DNA of 64,000 bases from Synergistes jonesii (GTDB lineage Bacteria; Synergistota; Synergistia; Synergistales; Synergistaceae), in NCBI RefSeq assembly GCF_000712295.1, contig NZ_JMKI01000005.1:1-64000 (forward strand), written 5' to 3'. The notes under the pieces were generated by a model that saw only the letters and a list, made by a program, of their open reading frames with translations, was not told the DNA's origin and ran no database searches. Position numbers and translations under genes: made by a program. Below are positions 35,625 through 44,513 of this stretch, piece after piece (position 1 is the first letter of the stretch; each line of letters starts with the position of its first letter).

Positions 35625-35648
35625 AAAAAGCCCCGCGTTGGCGGGGCT
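35625..35648. terminator. Terminator between pstB and the SYLF gene
   Basis: AGCCCCGC/GCGGGGCT stem with a four-base loop. The T-run is on the minus-strand side (CTTTTTAC), so it mainly ends the SYLF gene; it can also form at the end of pstB. Confidence 0.75.
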
Positions 35649-35674
35649 CACCGTCGTTCAGGTCAAATCTTCCG

Positions 35675-36370
35675 CTAATGAGCTTTCTTCACAAGGTTGT
35701 TCAACGCCTGGATAAGCTGCGCCACGCGCTTGTCCGTCGCCGGCTTCTTCAGTGCGTTCCCCGCCGAGATGTCGCGTCCCCAGTAAGCCTTGTTGGCGTC
35801 GCGGTTTTGATTTATCACGCTTCCCTCGACGGACACCCCGGCAAAAAGCCCCTTCGACATGGAATAGCTGTATATCGACGCCTTGGCGCGCCCGTCCGTC
35901 GCGGCGGAGGCGTCGCGTCCGACCGGGCCGGCGGCGATAGCCACGTCGGCGCCGAGCTTGAAGCTGTTTCCGCCGGTAAAGGCGTGAAGCCCTTCTTCGT
36001 TGGTGATGACGAGGACGAGCCCCACCGACTGCACGCCTATCTGGAAGCCTATCGACGCTCCGGAGATGCCCATGAACGCCGGGCCGCTCCATCCGCCGTT
36101 CGGACGGCGCAGGAAGACGACGCCTTCTCCGGTCTGTCCGCCGATCCCGAGTCCGGCTTTAGTCACGGCGGGGAATATCGCCACGCCCTTCCCCGATTTG
36201 ATCACCTGGCCGAGAGCGTCGGCGTCGGACTGAGCCGCCATTTTGTTTATCAGATTTGTCGAAAGCCTGATGCGCCTCATATGCGCCGTTTCCGCAAAGG
36301 CGCGGCCCGCGGCGCAGAGCGCAACGGCCGCGCACAGCGCGAAAATCAGCGATCTTTTCCACAGCTTCAT
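35675..36370 (-). CDS. SYLF (Ysc84) lipid-binding domain protein, exported
   Basis: A 231-residue protein with a signal peptide (about 1-26, ending AFA). The mature part is a SYLF/Ysc84 domain with GKGVAIFPAVTKAGLGIGGQ, GWSGPAFMGISGASIGFQIGVQ and ADVAIAAGPVGRDASAA. SYLF domains bind lipids; bacterial versions are found in the periplasm and their role is uncertain. Start at 36370 follows GGAGG; ends at a terminator. Single gene. Confidence 0.9.
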   Translation of the reverse strand: MKLWKRSLIFALCAAVALCAAGRAFAETAHMRRIRLSTNLINKMAAQSDADALGQVIKSGKGVAIFPAVTKAGLGIGGQTGEGVVFLRRPNGGWSGPAFMGISGASIGFQIGVQSVGLVLVITNEEGLHAFTGGNSFKLGADVAIAAGPVGRDASAATDGRAKASIYSYSMSKGLFAGVSVEGSVINQNRDANKAYWGRDISAGNALKKPATDKRVAQLIQALNNLVKKAH

Positions 36371-36503
36371 TAGGATTCCTCCCGCATTCAAAATTTTGAC
36401 GCATCGTTATTTTATACCATGTAGCGTATGAAAAGCTATAATTATATGAGAGAGAGGGCGACAAGCCCTAACAGTCCGCATCAAATGGAAGGATGGATTC
36501 TTT

Positions 36504-37007
36504 ATGGATGAAATTTTCGCCCCTTGGCGCATGCAATATATACTTTCGAACTCGGAGAACAAAGACAAAGCGGCCGAGGGATGCATCTTCTGCAACTTCC
36601 CGAAGCTGGACGAGGATGAAAAAAGGCTTATCGTCGAACGCGGAAAGCTTTGCTTCGTGATAATGAACGCCTATCCCTACAACCCCGGACACATGATGGT
36701 AGTGCCCTACCGCCACACGGCCGACTTCGCATCGCTCACGCCTGAGGAATTAGCGGAAACGGCGGCGCTCGTGCAGAAATCCGTGAGGGCGCTTACCGCC
36801 CTGATGCAGCCGCACGGCTTCAACATCGGCATGAACATCGGCAGGGTCGCAGGCGCCGGCATAGACCAACATCTGCACACCCATATCGTCCCGCGCTGGA
36901 ACGGCGACACGAACTTCATGCCGGTAATAGGAGAGACAAGGGTCGTATCCGAGTCGCTCGAATCGACCTACAAACGCCTCGCCGCGGTATGGAAGAGAAC
37001 GGATTAA
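36504..37007 (+). CDS. HIT family hydrolase/phosphorylase
   Basis: A 167-residue protein with the catalytic histidine triad QHLHTHIVPRW and the zinc-type CIFC pair near residue 27. The layout (MDEIFAPWRMQYILS at the start) matches the AP4A phosphorylase-like branch of HIT proteins that act on dinucleoside polyphosphates. The ribosome site GGAAGGA and a TATAAT box (36437-36442) lie upstream. It overlaps the YigZ gene by 19 bases. Confidence 0.92.
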   Translation: MDEIFAPWRMQYILSNSENKDKAAEGCIFCNFPKLDEDEKRLIVERGKLCFVIMNAYPYNPGHMMVVPYRHTADFASLTPEELAETAALVQKSVRALTALMQPHGFNIGMNIGRVAGAGIDQHLHTHIVPRWNGDTNFMPVIGETRVVSESLESTYKRLAAVWKRTD

Positions 37008-37645
37008 ACACCTTCCGCGCGCCGGCACGCGACTGCGATGCCGAGTTCACCGTAAAGCGCTCGCGCTTCATCGGCTCGGCGCGCATATGCCTCTCGGCGG
37101 ACGAGGCGGCCGAGATGATAAAAAAATTCCCGCTGCTGTACCCGAAATCGCATCAGCACTGCTGGGCTTACAGAATAGGCACGTCGGCGCCGCTCGAGCA
37201 CTCTTCCGACGCAGGAGAGCCGGCCGGCAGCGCGGGACGCCCTATTCTCGGCGCGATAAAGCGGCACGAGCTGACGAACACGCTCATAGTCGTGACCCGT
37301 TATTTCGGTGGGATAAAGCTCGGCGTGCGCGGCCTGATAGACGCCTACAAAAAGGCGGCGGAGCTCGCGATAGAAACAGCAGGCGCCGCGGAGAAGGAAT
37401 TCAACAACACTTTGCTGCTGCGCTGCGGCTACGATTATTCAAAGACGCTGACGACCGCGCTGCACAAATGGGGCTTCACGGAAAGCCGCGTGAACGTCGA
37501 ATACGGCGCGGACGTGACGGCGCGCCTCGAAGTCCCGCTCTCGAAGAGGGCGGAGATCGAAGCGCCGCTTTCCGAGATGGCCGGGCGCGGCTTCCTGACG
37601 GAAGTAGCTTGGGGCGATGCGCCGCTCGTGCGCGACAAATGGTAA
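36989..37645 (+). CDS. yigZ: YigZ/IMPACT family protein
   Basis: A 218-residue protein of the UPF0029/IMPACT family. The N-terminal domain shows KRSRFIGSARICLSADEA, the family signature DAGEPAGSAGRPILGAI and VTRYFGGIKLGVRGLIDAY. The C-terminal domain (about 140-218) has the DUF1949 ferredoxin-like fold. Family members are linked to translation control, but the bacterial role is not settled. Translationally coupled to the HIT gene. Confidence 0.93.
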   Translation: MEENGLNTFRAPARDCDAEFTVKRSRFIGSARICLSADEAAEMIKKFPLLYPKSHQHCWAYRIGTSAPLEHSSDAGEPAGSAGRPILGAIKRHELTNTLIVVTRYFGGIKLGVRGLIDAYKKAAELAIETAGAAEKEFNNTLLLRCGYDYSKTLTTALHKWGFTESRVNVEYGADVTARLEVPLSKRAEIEAPLSEMAGRGFLTEVAWGDAPLVRDKW

Positions 37646-37670
37646 CACTTCGTCGCAGGGAGGACTTACG

Positions 37671-38054
37671 ATGACAAAAAAATTATTCACACTATTCTCG
37701 GCCGCCGCGCTCATTTTTATTGCTTCGCGCGTGCTGCCGGCGGCCGAATGCGGAAGCGGGGGGGCGCCGCTTGAAATAATAAACCGCAGCGGCAGCGAAA
37801 TAACGTCTATCTCCATATCGCGGACCGGCATGGAAAAGTGGTCGCACAACTACCTCAAAGAGCCGCTTCGAAACGGCGGGACAATATCCGTCGACATCGA
37901 CAGAAACGACATCTTGGGAATCAGCGACGTAAAACTAAAGTTGAAGGGCGGCAGAGAGATAATCTGGCGTAGAATGCCGATTCTGGAAATATTCTCCGTT
38001 GTGGTGACGGACAAAATCGAGCCCCTTTACGAACGAATAAAGCTCACTTCGTGA
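37671..38054 (+). CDS. Exported protein of unknown function
   Basis: A 127-residue protein with a signal peptide (about 1-23, cleaved after LPAA). The mature 100 residues look like one small beta domain (LEIINRSGSEITSISISRTG, GGTISVDIDRNDILG, VVVTDKIEPLY) and may be of immunoglobulin-like type. No motif gives a function. The start at 37671 follows GGGAGGA closely. It is 25 bases after yigZ, likely in the same transcript, and a hairpin follows. Confidence 0.7.
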   Translation: MTKKLFTLFSAAALIFIASRVLPAAECGSGGAPLEIINRSGSEITSISISRTGMEKWSHNYLKEPLRNGGTISVDIDRNDILGISDVKLKLKGGREIIWRRMPILEIFSVVVTDKIEPLYERIKLTS

Positions 38055-38057
38055 TAA

Positions 38058-38087
38058 GAAAAACACTCCCGCGGCGCGGGAGAAAAA
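38058..38087. terminator. Hairpin terminator after the exported protein gene
   Basis: CTCCCGC/GCGGGAG stem (38066-38072 and 38076-38082) with A-rich flanks on both sides. Confidence 0.55.
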
Positions 38088-38442
38088 TCCTGAAATAACG
38101 ACGCTGAGAAAAGCGGTTTTCAACTATCTTTTTCTACTTTTCCGCCAACGACGGGGCTTTGTTTTCCAGAAACGCCCCGTCATATTTTGATAATATTCGA
38201 TACACAAACAGGAGAATCCCTTTATATATTGCAGATCGAGCTTTGATAAAGCAAAAATCAAAGTGGCAACAACGGGCGTACGATAAAGGAAAAAGTTATG
38301 CGGAATTTCTTTTTTATATTTTACAGACGATAAATAAATACCCGGCGCGCTGAAGAATAGCGGCATATCAACGCGCCGGCGTGGCTTAACCTTTATTTGT
38401 AAGCCGGCGGTACTTGTCCGCCGGGCTAATTTTCGGCTAACA
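38088..38442. other. AT-rich intergenic region with inverted repeats
   Basis: Bases 38150-38340 are far more AT-rich than their surroundings. Short frames exist on both strands but lack ribosome sites. Two GC-rich hairpins lie at the right: CCGGCGCG/CGCGCCGG (about 38342-38380) and AGCCGGCGG/CCGCCGGGCT (38402-38427); the latter probably ends the Pro-rich gene. Confidence 0.5.
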
Positions 38443-39036
38443 CTACGTATTGTTCGCCATATTCGACAAGATACTTCCCAAAATCAGTCCGCCTATCACG
38501 CCGAGGACTATCTTGCCGGTATCGTCTTCGTCCCTGTCCCTGTCCCTATATCCGCCGTAGTAGTAAGGCGCCGATGCGTATGAGTAGCCGTAGTTATACG
38601 GTCTATGATACCCGGCGCCGCGGTTGCTCGGCCTCTGCGGCGCCGGTCGCTCGCCGGGGCGCCTCATTCCGTTCTGGGGGCTCATCGGTTTTCCCGGCAT
38701 ACGGTCATTGCTTTTGTGCATATCGCCGTTCGCACCGGGGCGCATAAATCCGCCGCCGTTCGGCCTCATAGGCCCGCCGGGATGCGTCGCCACCGAGCCG
38801 GATGGCTCCCCCGGCAGAACACGCGTGGCGCCGCGCCGGAACGGGGCTGCCCCAGGGCGAGCGCCCGTCGGCCAGTTCTGCATTCCCGGGCGTCGCTGCG
38901 ACGGACGGCTTACTTCGGGCTCGCCCGGCTGGCGCTGCGGCGCCGAGAGCTGCGGCTCAGCTGCGGCGCTCCCTGCGACAAAAACCGTCAACGTGAGAAT
39001 GACCGCCGCTTTTAATGCTTTCTTCGATGCTTTCAT
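38443..39036 (-). CDS. Exported Pro/Arg/Gly-rich protein with C-terminal glycine-zipper helix
   Basis: A 197-residue low-complexity protein. Signal peptide about 1-26. The middle (about 27-145) is rich in Pro, Gly, Arg and Met, with repeated RPG-like units. A Tyr-rich stretch (about 146-165) follows, then Asp-Arg alternation (YRDRDRDEDD, from GTCCCT repeats on the plus strand). Last comes a Gly-rich hydrophobic segment, GKIVLGVIGGLILGSILSNM, that could enter a membrane. Similar glycine-zipper proteins occur in envelopes, but no function can be assigned. Ribosome site GAGGAGG. Confidence 0.7.
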   Translation of the reverse strand: MKASKKALKAAVILTLTVFVAGSAAAEPQLSAPQRQPGEPEVSRPSQRRPGMQNWPTGARPGAAPFRRGATRVLPGEPSGSVATHPGGPMRPNGGGFMRPGANGDMHKSNDRMPGKPMSPQNGMRRPGERPAPQRPSNRGAGYHRPYNYGYSYASAPYYYGGYRDRDRDEDDTGKIVLGVIGGLILGSILSNMANNT

Positions 39037-39238
39037 GCCGCTGCCTCCTCATCTTCAGAAACCCGTAGGCGTCCGCGCCCGGGCTTCTCTCCGCCGCGCC
39101 TGTCGTCTTTCTCCGGCGAGGTCCTTCGCGGCACATTCCTGTTCGTCGATGACAATATTAGGGCACGGCTGTGGCGGTTTAGTGGGTCTTATTTGTCTTT
39201 TATGTGCCGTTTTTGTGGCGATTTTGTGACGGGCGCTG

Positions 39239-39739
39239 CTACTCTCCGCCGTCAGCCTCCTCGTAATACGAGCCCATCAGTTTTTTCCAGTCGACGTTTT
39301 CGTCGAGCAGGTTAGGGCAGCTGTTGTCGGGGTAGAACCATTTGCGGCCGAGTCCCATCAGTATCTGCCACCAGTCGTGAACGTCCGGGGTCAATATCTC
39401 GCCCTCCGGGCCGATGCGGCGGAGTTCGCGGTAGACGAGCGCGACCATCTGGCTTTCGTCCATCGTCGCCGTGGTCTTGGCGTAGAACTCTATCATATAA
39501 AAGTACGAACAGGCGCCGAGCTGGTAAAGAAGTTCGGTCCACTTGGGGGATATCTTCGTGGTCTTCGCGAGCGTGAGCTGGCGTTTGCTGCCGGCGCTTT
39601 TGTGGTTGACTACGAACAATATTTTATCCGGGTCGATGTGGTGCAGTTCGTCGTATTTTTTGATCAGGGCTTCGGCTATCGGCTTTATCCTGTCCGAGCA
39701 TATCTCATAATCGAATTCCGCTTCTGTCTTTACGGACAT
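39239..39739 (-). CDS. Zincin-like protein resembling phage-type putative metallopeptidases, altered active site
   Basis: A 166-residue protein without signal peptide. Segments ELHHIDPDKILFVVNHKSAG, FYMIEFYAKTT and DVHDWWQILMGLG resemble the family of small putative metallopeptidases often found in phages. Where those have HELxHI, this protein reads Y-R-E-L-R-R-I, so both zinc-binding His residues are replaced by Arg while Glu is kept. It may have lost peptidase activity. No phage genes are near. GGAGG precedes the ATG at 39739. The assignment rests on remembered family features, so it is moderate. Confidence 0.55.
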   Translation of the reverse strand: MSVKTEAEFDYEICSDRIKPIAEALIKKYDELHHIDPDKILFVVNHKSAGSKRQLTLAKTTKISPKWTELLYQLGACSYFYMIEFYAKTTATMDESQMVALVYRELRRIGPEGEILTPDVHDWWQILMGLGRKWFYPDNSCPNLLDENVDWKKLMGSYYEEADGGE

Positions 39740-39893
39740 AATTCATTCCTCCGTTTCAGCGCTGCCTTCAGCAAGCCCCAGCATTATATCATTTTGCGGC
39801 TCTGTCAGCCATTTTCAGTCGCTTTAGGGAAATAATACGCGTTATTCTTATTTGACTTTATTTAACCTTAATAGCATAAAATCTCATCGATAC

Positions 39894-39929
39894 ACGGAAG
39901 GCGCGTTCCTGCCGGAACGCGCCTTCCGT
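39894..39929. repeat. Perfect 16-bp inverted repeat downstream of ftsZ
   Basis: ACGGAAGGCGCGTTCC/GGAACGCGCCTTCCGT around a four-base loop, 25 bases after the ftsZ stop. It lacks a clear T-run in the ftsZ direction, so it may act as an mRNA-stabilising hairpin or inefficient terminator. Confidence 0.7.
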
Positions 39930-39953
39930 TACTTTGAACGGTTAAGTTTAGAT

Positions 39954-41348
39954 TTAAGGATTCTTTACGGAATTGCCTCTGCGTATAAAAGTCGGATTCT
40001 CATAAGCGTCGTAGGCGGAGCGGGCCGTGAACTGCGTCGGCTTCGCGTTTGCCGCTGGGGGCTGCAGCTCCGATTCCTCGTCCTCTTCAAGCAGCCACGC
40101 CGGAGCGCAGAAGCCGGCGTCGGGGTGAATCTCTTCAGGCTCTTCCGCCGGCTTGTCTTCGTCTTTCGCCGCGGGGCTCCCCATCGCGCGGGACGCGGCC
40201 TCGGCGAAGGTATGCCTCGTCTCTATCCTCTGCGCGCCCAGGTCGGGACGCGTCCCCTGCGCCGTTCGACGCGCAGGCTCGCGCCTCGCGCCCTCCATCG
40301 CTTCGAAGCCCGCCGCGACGACTGTCACTTCCACGTCGTTTTCTATCTGAGGATCGCAGCCGCAGCCCCATACGAAGTTTGAATCTTCGGAGACGACGCT
40401 CTCCACGATGTCGGCCGCCCTCTGTATGTCGTAGAGCGGCAGTTCGTTTTTGAATGTGATGTTCAGAAGCACGCCTTTCGCGCCGCGCATCGAACATTCC
40501 ATCAGCGGGCTTTCGAGCGCTTTTTCGACGGCTTTGACGATGCAGTCTTCGCCGCTCGCTTCGCCGATGCCCATGACGCTGCGCCCCGCGCCCTTCATGA
40601 TGTTCTTCAGGTCTGCGAAGTCGACGTTCACGAAGCCGGGGCGAGTCACAAGGTCGGTGACGCCCTGCACCGCCTGGCGCAGTATCTCGTCGGCGAGAGA
40701 GAAGGATTCCATTATCGACGTATCCTTCGACGCTATGTCGAGAAGCCTGTCGTTCGGCACGACGATGAGCGCGTCGACTTCCGGCATAAGCTTCTCTATG
40801 CCCTCTTCGGCGTAGCGGCTCCTGCGCCTTCCCTCGAAGGAGAAGGGCTTAGTGACGACCGCGACTGTGAGGATTCCCATTTCCTTCGCGGCGCGGGCTA
40901 TGATCGGTATCGCGCCCGTTCCGGTGCCGCCGCCCATTCCGGCGGCCAAGTAGACCATGTCGGCGCCCTTGAGGTAGGCGCGTATTTCACCTATCGATTC
41001 GGCCGCGGCGCGCGCGCCGACTTCCGGCAGCGCGCCGGCTCCGAGCCCCTTCGTGACGTTTTCGCCCAGAATGATCTTCGCGTCGCAGAGCGACATGTCG
41101 AGGGAGCGCGCGTCGGTGTTGACGGCGAGCATGTCAACGCCTTCGATGCCGTGCGAAATGATATGGTTGAGAGCGTTTCCGCCGCCGCCGCCGATGGCTA
41201 TGACTTTTATAGCCTTTTGAAACACAGCCTGCGCGTCAGGCGCCGCGTCTTTGTAAGTTTTATTCGACATTTCGAAGTCAGCGGAAAAACCGCCCTTTTG
41301 TTCTACCTGGAAATTTATTCTTTCAGCCGGTGCACCCAAGAGCCCCAC
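39954..41348 (-). CDS. ftsZ: Cell division protein FtsZ
   Basis: A tubulin-like GTPase that polymerises into the division ring. Nucleotide-binding motifs are [13 protein letters not shown] and the tubulin signature [12 protein letters not shown]; the T7 loop is [11 protein letters not shown]. The C-terminal tail (about 345-464) is long and acidic, ending near [12 protein letters not shown], which fits the conserved peptide that binds FtsA and others. Two starts are possible: GTG at 41348 (464 residues) and ATG at 41270 (438 residues, [10 protein letters not shown]); the ATG agrees better with usual FtsZ length before the first glycine loop, but neither has a strong ribosome site. No ftsA or ftsQ is adjacent. 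Confidence 0.93.
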   Translation of the reverse strand: MGLLGAPAERINFQVEQKGGFSADFEMSNKTYKDAAPDAQAVFQKAIKVIAIGGGGGNALNHIISHGIEGVDMLAVNTDARSLDMSLCDAKIILGENVTKGLGAGALPEVGARAAAESIGEIRAYLKGADMVYLAAGMGGGTGTGAIPIIARAAKEMGILTVAVVTKPFSFEGRRRSRYAEEGIEKLMPEVDALIVVPNDRLLDIASKDTSIMESFSLADEILRQAVQGVTDLVTRPGFVNVDFADLKNIMKGAGRSVMGIGEASGEDCIVKAVEKALESPLMECSMRGAKGVLLNITFKNELPLYDIQRAADIVESVVSEDSNFVWGCGCDPQIENDVEVTVVAAGFEAMEGARREPARRTAQGTRPDLGAQRIETRHTFAEAASRAMGSPAAKDEDKPAEEPEEIHPDAGFCAPAWLLEEDEESELQPPAANAKPTQFTARSAYDAYENPTFIRRGNSVKNP

Positions 41349-41418
41349 CTCATTCTTTCCCGTGTTGATGTATAATGTTCACCATTGATATTATAGCATT
41401 GAGAGGGTTAATTCTTAT

Positions 41419-42525
41419 ATGAACGCCGGTGCAGAATCAAAAAAAGTTATAGGCGGGAACGCTCCGTTTTTACTCTTTTTCGCGCTCTTCGCGCTTCTTG
41501 CGTGGGACGTAGCCGCGCCGATAATTTCGCCGGTCCTGTGGGCCGCTCTGATCTCCTTTATTTCCGCGCCGATATACCGCTTCATAAACGGCAGGCTGCT
41601 GCGAAAGCGCTTTCCCGGCGTCGCCTCCTGCCTGACGCTCGCCGCATTCATGCTGATATGCATCGCTCCCGTCGTATACGCGCTATCGGGGCTCGGACTC
41701 GAGGCCGCCAGGATGGGAGCCGAAATTTCCAGGCCCTTCGCCGTGGTCCAGCGGCACGCCGCCGCCGGAGAGCTCGTGCTTCCTTCCTGGCTGCCGGCCT
41801 GGGTCGCGGATTATATCAGATCTTTCCTCGACAATTCCGAGGCGGTAAAGGCGGCGCTCTCGTTCGTCGCGGAGAAGTCGGCGAAGCTGCTAAGCTCTCT
41901 TTCGGCGAGCGTCATAGAGGGAGGTTCGAGCCTTATCCTCAACATCCTCATCGCCGCGATGATTTCCTTTTTCTTTATAAGGGACGGCAACGGCATCGTA
42001 ACGTCTATAAAGAGCATGGCGCCGCTCTCCGACGACGAGCGCGAATACTTCTTCAGGCGCACATACGGCATCCTGAACTCGATCGTCTACGGCATGATCA
42101 TCACGGCGGCGCTTCAGGCTCTGATCGGCGGCGTCGGCTGGTGGTTCGTCGGGCTGAGCAGCCCGGCGCTTTTTGGAATGCTGATGTTCTTCTTCGGCAT
42201 GTTCCCGGTCGGCACAGCGGCCGTGTGGGTGCCGGGCTCGATATACCTCGCGGCGACCGGCGACCTGAAGAGCGCGGCGATTTTGTTCGCGTGGGGGTTT
42301 GCGATAGTCGGGACGATCGACAACCTGCTGCGCCCTTTCCTGATAAGCGCCTCGGGCGGCGGCTGCGAGATATCGACTCTGCTCGTAACGATGGGGCTCT
42401 TCGGCGGCGTCATGGTCTGGGGCTTCCTCGGCATATTCCTGGGGCCGCTCGTGCTCGTGCTCTTCGCGACGGCGTGCGATCTCTACCGCAGGCGCGGAAT
42501 CGGAAGGGGTTCGGCGCCAAAATGA
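41419..42525 (+). CDS. AI-2E family transporter
   Basis: A 368-residue membrane protein with about eight helices, of the AI-2E (PerM/TqsA) family. It shows FPGVASCLTLAAFMLICIAP, and GVMVWGFLGIFLGPLVLVLF near the end, a typical family feature. Members export autoinducer-2 or other solutes, or act as ion antiporters; the substrate cannot be inferred. Divergent from ftsZ. Its TGA overlaps the mntP ATG (ATGA). Confidence 0.9.
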   Translation: MNAGAESKKVIGGNAPFLLFFALFALLAWDVAAPIISPVLWAALISFISAPIYRFINGRLLRKRFPGVASCLTLAAFMLICIAPVVYALSGLGLEAARMGAEISRPFAVVQRHAAAGELVLPSWLPAWVADYIRSFLDNSEAVKAALSFVAEKSAKLLSSLSASVIEGGSSLILNILIAAMISFFFIRDGNGIVTSIKSMAPLSDDEREYFFRRTYGILNSIVYGMIITAALQALIGGVGWWFVGLSSPALFGMLMFFFGMFPVGTAAVWVPGSIYLAATGDLKSAAILFAWGFAIVGTIDNLLRPFLISASGGGCEISTLLVTMGLFGGVMVWGFLGIFLGPLVLVLFATACDLYRRRGIGRGSAPK

Positions 42526-43088
42526 CCGGCGCGTACCTCGGCACGCTGGCCGCGACGGCCGCCTCGCTTGCGATGGACGCTTTTTCCGTGTCGATATGCA
42601 TAGGGCTCTGCCGCAGAAGGCTCCCCCTGCGTGAAGCGCTGATTTTAGGCTGTGCGTTCGGCTTCTTCCAGTTCTTCATGCCCCTTGCCGGGGGCGAGGC
42701 GGCGGAGCATCTGAGCGCCCTCCTCGACAACAAATGGACGCCGTGGATCGCGGCCGCTCTGATAATATGGGTCGCCGTGAACATGATAAGGGATGCGGGC
42801 GGCGGGGAAGAGAGGGAAAGCTATATGTCCGTGACGCCGAAGAACGTCGCGATCCTCGCCTTCGCCACGTCGCTCGACGCGCTCGCGGTCGGCTTCTCGA
42901 TAAGCAGCACGGGCGGCTCGGCTCTGCTGCTCGCGCTCCTAGCCGGCGCTATAACTTTTTCGCTCTCCTTCTTCGGCGCTCTCGCCGGCAAAAGGCTGGG
43001 CTCGAGATTCGGCAAAAAAGCCGAATACGTCGGCGGGGGAGTGCTGCTTGCGATCGCCGCGAAAATAATCGCAACGGCGGCAATATAA
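42522..43088 (+). CDS. mntP: MntP-type manganese efflux pump
   Basis: A 188-residue protein with six predicted helices. Two repeats each bring an acidic residue into a helix: SLAMDAFSVSICIGL and FATSLDALAVGFSIS, the hallmark of MntP (DUF204). It exports Mn2+ in known bacteria. No yybP-ykoY riboswitch is seen, since the gene is translationally coupled to the AI-2E transporter. Confidence 0.92.
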   Translation: MTGAYLGTLAATAASLAMDAFSVSICIGLCRRRLPLREALILGCAFGFFQFFMPLAGGEAAEHLSALLDNKWTPWIAAALIIWVAVNMIRDAGGGEERESYMSVTPKNVAILAFATSLDALAVGFSISSTGGSALLLALLAGAITFSLSFFGALAGKRLGSRFGKKAEYVGGGVLLAIAAKIIATAAI

Positions 43089-43229
43089 AAATAAAACATT
43101 TAACCTGTGGGTAAGAAGGCCCGCGTTGCGCGATTTCTGCGCAGTCGGCGTCCCTTATTTTTTTGTCTCTTTTTTAGCCTTTTAGTCAAGCTTAATCAAA
43201 ATAAAATCACACTTCTATCAGCAAAAAGA

Positions 43230-43257
43230 TGGACAGCTGCGGAAATGACAATATAAT
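43230..43257 (+). promoter_or_regulatory. Promoter for the cupin gene
   Basis: -35 TGGACA (43230-43235), 16-base spacer, -10 TATAAT (43252-43257), about 45 bases before the cupin start. Confidence 0.55.
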
Positions 43258-43301
43258 TTATTCAATATGCGCCGTCTTGCGCAGGCAAAGGAGAGAGGGT
43301 C

Positions 43302-43649
43302 ATGATCTTAAAAAACCAGAACGAGGGCGTTAAGAGGGAGAAGCTCGGAGGGAGCGGCAAGGGGAGCGCTCTTTCGTTCCCGGTAAACATTCCCGACACG
43401 AACGGGGCGTTCACGATGACGACGCGCCTCGAGCTCGCGCCTGGCTCTTCGATCGGCTACCACAAACACGCCGACAACGAAGAGGTATACTTCATCATGT
43501 CGGGCAAGGGGCTTTACACGGAAGAAAACGAGAGCGCCGAGGTCGCAGCGGGGGATATAATGCTCTGCCGCAGGGGACGCTCGCACGGCATAGAAAACGA
43601 CGGGAGCGAGACCCTCGTCATAGGAGCCGCGATAGCGAAACGCGAGTAA
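43302..43649 (+). CDS. Cupin domain protein
   Basis: A 115-residue single cupin barrel. Motif 1 is GSSIGYHKHADNEEVYFIMSG (His-x-His and Glu metal ligands) and motif 2 is GDIMLCRRGRSHGIEN (third His). Small cupins of this type bind a metal and serve as enzymes or sensors; no substrate can be assigned. AGGAGAGAG precedes the ATG. Single gene. Confidence 0.88.
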   Translation: MILKNQNEGVKREKLGGSGKGSALSFPVNIPDTNGAFTMTTRLELAPGSSIGYHKHADNEEVYFIMSGKGLYTEENESAEVAAGDIMLCRRGRSHGIENDGSETLVIGAAIAKRE

Positions 43650-43768
43650 GCACTTAAAAAATTTTTCCATACTTCCGGACAACAGGGAAAACGTCGGCCG
43701 CTGCGCCTGTCGTCCGCGCAAGCAAGATAACGCGCTGCCACTGCGCGATAGAACCGTCGGCGGCGCGC

Positions 43769-44416
43769 TCAGCCCTTGCGGACCTCGCGCAGGTCGGCGT
43801 AGAGGGTGTAGCGGCTCTTATTGACGGCCTTCGCAAGCGTTTCGACGGAGCCCTTGAGCTGAAAGAAGCCTATTTCGTCAAGGTATTTTATGCATTCGCG
43901 GCGCTCGGAGCTGCTCAGGTATTCAAGCGGGCGCCCCATTTTTTTGCGCGCTTTTTCCAGCAGATCATCTTCGCCGGCAGCTTTCGTAAATTTTTCGACC
44001 CTCATGCCGCCCAGAGCGATGGGGTGCGTTTTCGTCAGGAAATCCGATATGTCCTTGAGCATTTTTGCGCGCGACATGTCGTAGTTGACGCAGAGGAAAC
44101 CGACGAGTCTGCCCTCTTCGTCGCGGATGAGCGAAACACTCGAGCGCATCTGCCGGCCGTTGGCCGCCTCGGAGGGATAGTTGGCGATATAATCGACCTT
44201 TTCAGCTTCAAGGCTTTCCATAAGAAAACGGCCGAAGTCGGACATCGGCGAGTTCCTGTCGCGTCCCGACAGGCGGCTGTTAGCGGCCGCCAGCGTCAGC
44301 GGTTCGCCGCTCGAAACGTCGTGCAACAGCACCTCGTAATCAGGGCCGAGCGCGGCCCCGATCATCTCTACGATATTTATTAGCGGACGCAGCAGCGGAT
44401 GACATTTCTCCTCCAT
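43769..44416 (-). CDS. YheO-like PAS / DauR-type HTH transcriptional regulator
   Basis: A 215-residue regulator. The N-terminal YheO-like PAS domain (about 1-120) has GPDYEVLLHDVSSGE and VGFLCVNYDMSR. The C-terminal HTH_22 domain (about 155-215) has YLSSSERRECIKYLDEIGFFQLKGSVETLAKAVNKSRYTLYADL. The family includes DauR, which controls D-arginine catabolism genes. It lies just downstream of, and probably regulates, the TSUP-cyclodeaminase pair. Confidence 0.88.
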   Translation of the reverse strand: MEEKCHPLLRPLINIVEMIGAALGPDYEVLLHDVSSGEPLTLAAANSRLSGRDRNSPMSDFGRFLMESLEAEKVDYIANYPSEAANGRQMRSSVSLIRDEEGRLVGFLCVNYDMSRAKMLKDISDFLTKTHPIALGGMRVEKFTKAAGEDDLLEKARKKMGRPLEYLSSSERRECIKYLDEIGFFQLKGSVETLAKAVNKSRYTLYADLREVRKG

Positions 44417-44445
44417 GATATGCCTCCAGAAGCGTGATATAGTAT

Positions 44446-44481
44446 AAAAAATAAATGGAGAGGGGCGAGCCCCGCTCCATT
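44446..44481 (-). terminator. Terminator between the cyclodeaminase and regulator genes
   Basis: Minus strand AATGGAG plus GGGGC stem pairs with CCCC plus CTCCATT, followed by TATTTTTTAT. It ends the TSUP-OCD transcript, so the regulator likely has its own promoter. Confidence 0.75.
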
Positions 44482-44513
44482 ATAATATAAAATCTCCGTT
44501 TTCGTTATCAGTA

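Noticed and set aside
38124-38366. Small frames on both strands of the AT-rich segment
   Set aside because: No ribosome sites, no conserved features, and the frames overlap inverted repeats.
39239-39739. Prophage presence suggested by the phage-type metallopeptidase-like protein
   Set aside because: No capsid, tail, integrase or lysis genes are found in the surrounding 20 kb.
43089-43301. Manganese (yybP-ykoY) riboswitch near mntP
   Set aside because: mntP is translationally coupled to the gene before it, and the gap after it shows only a normal promoter for the cupin gene.
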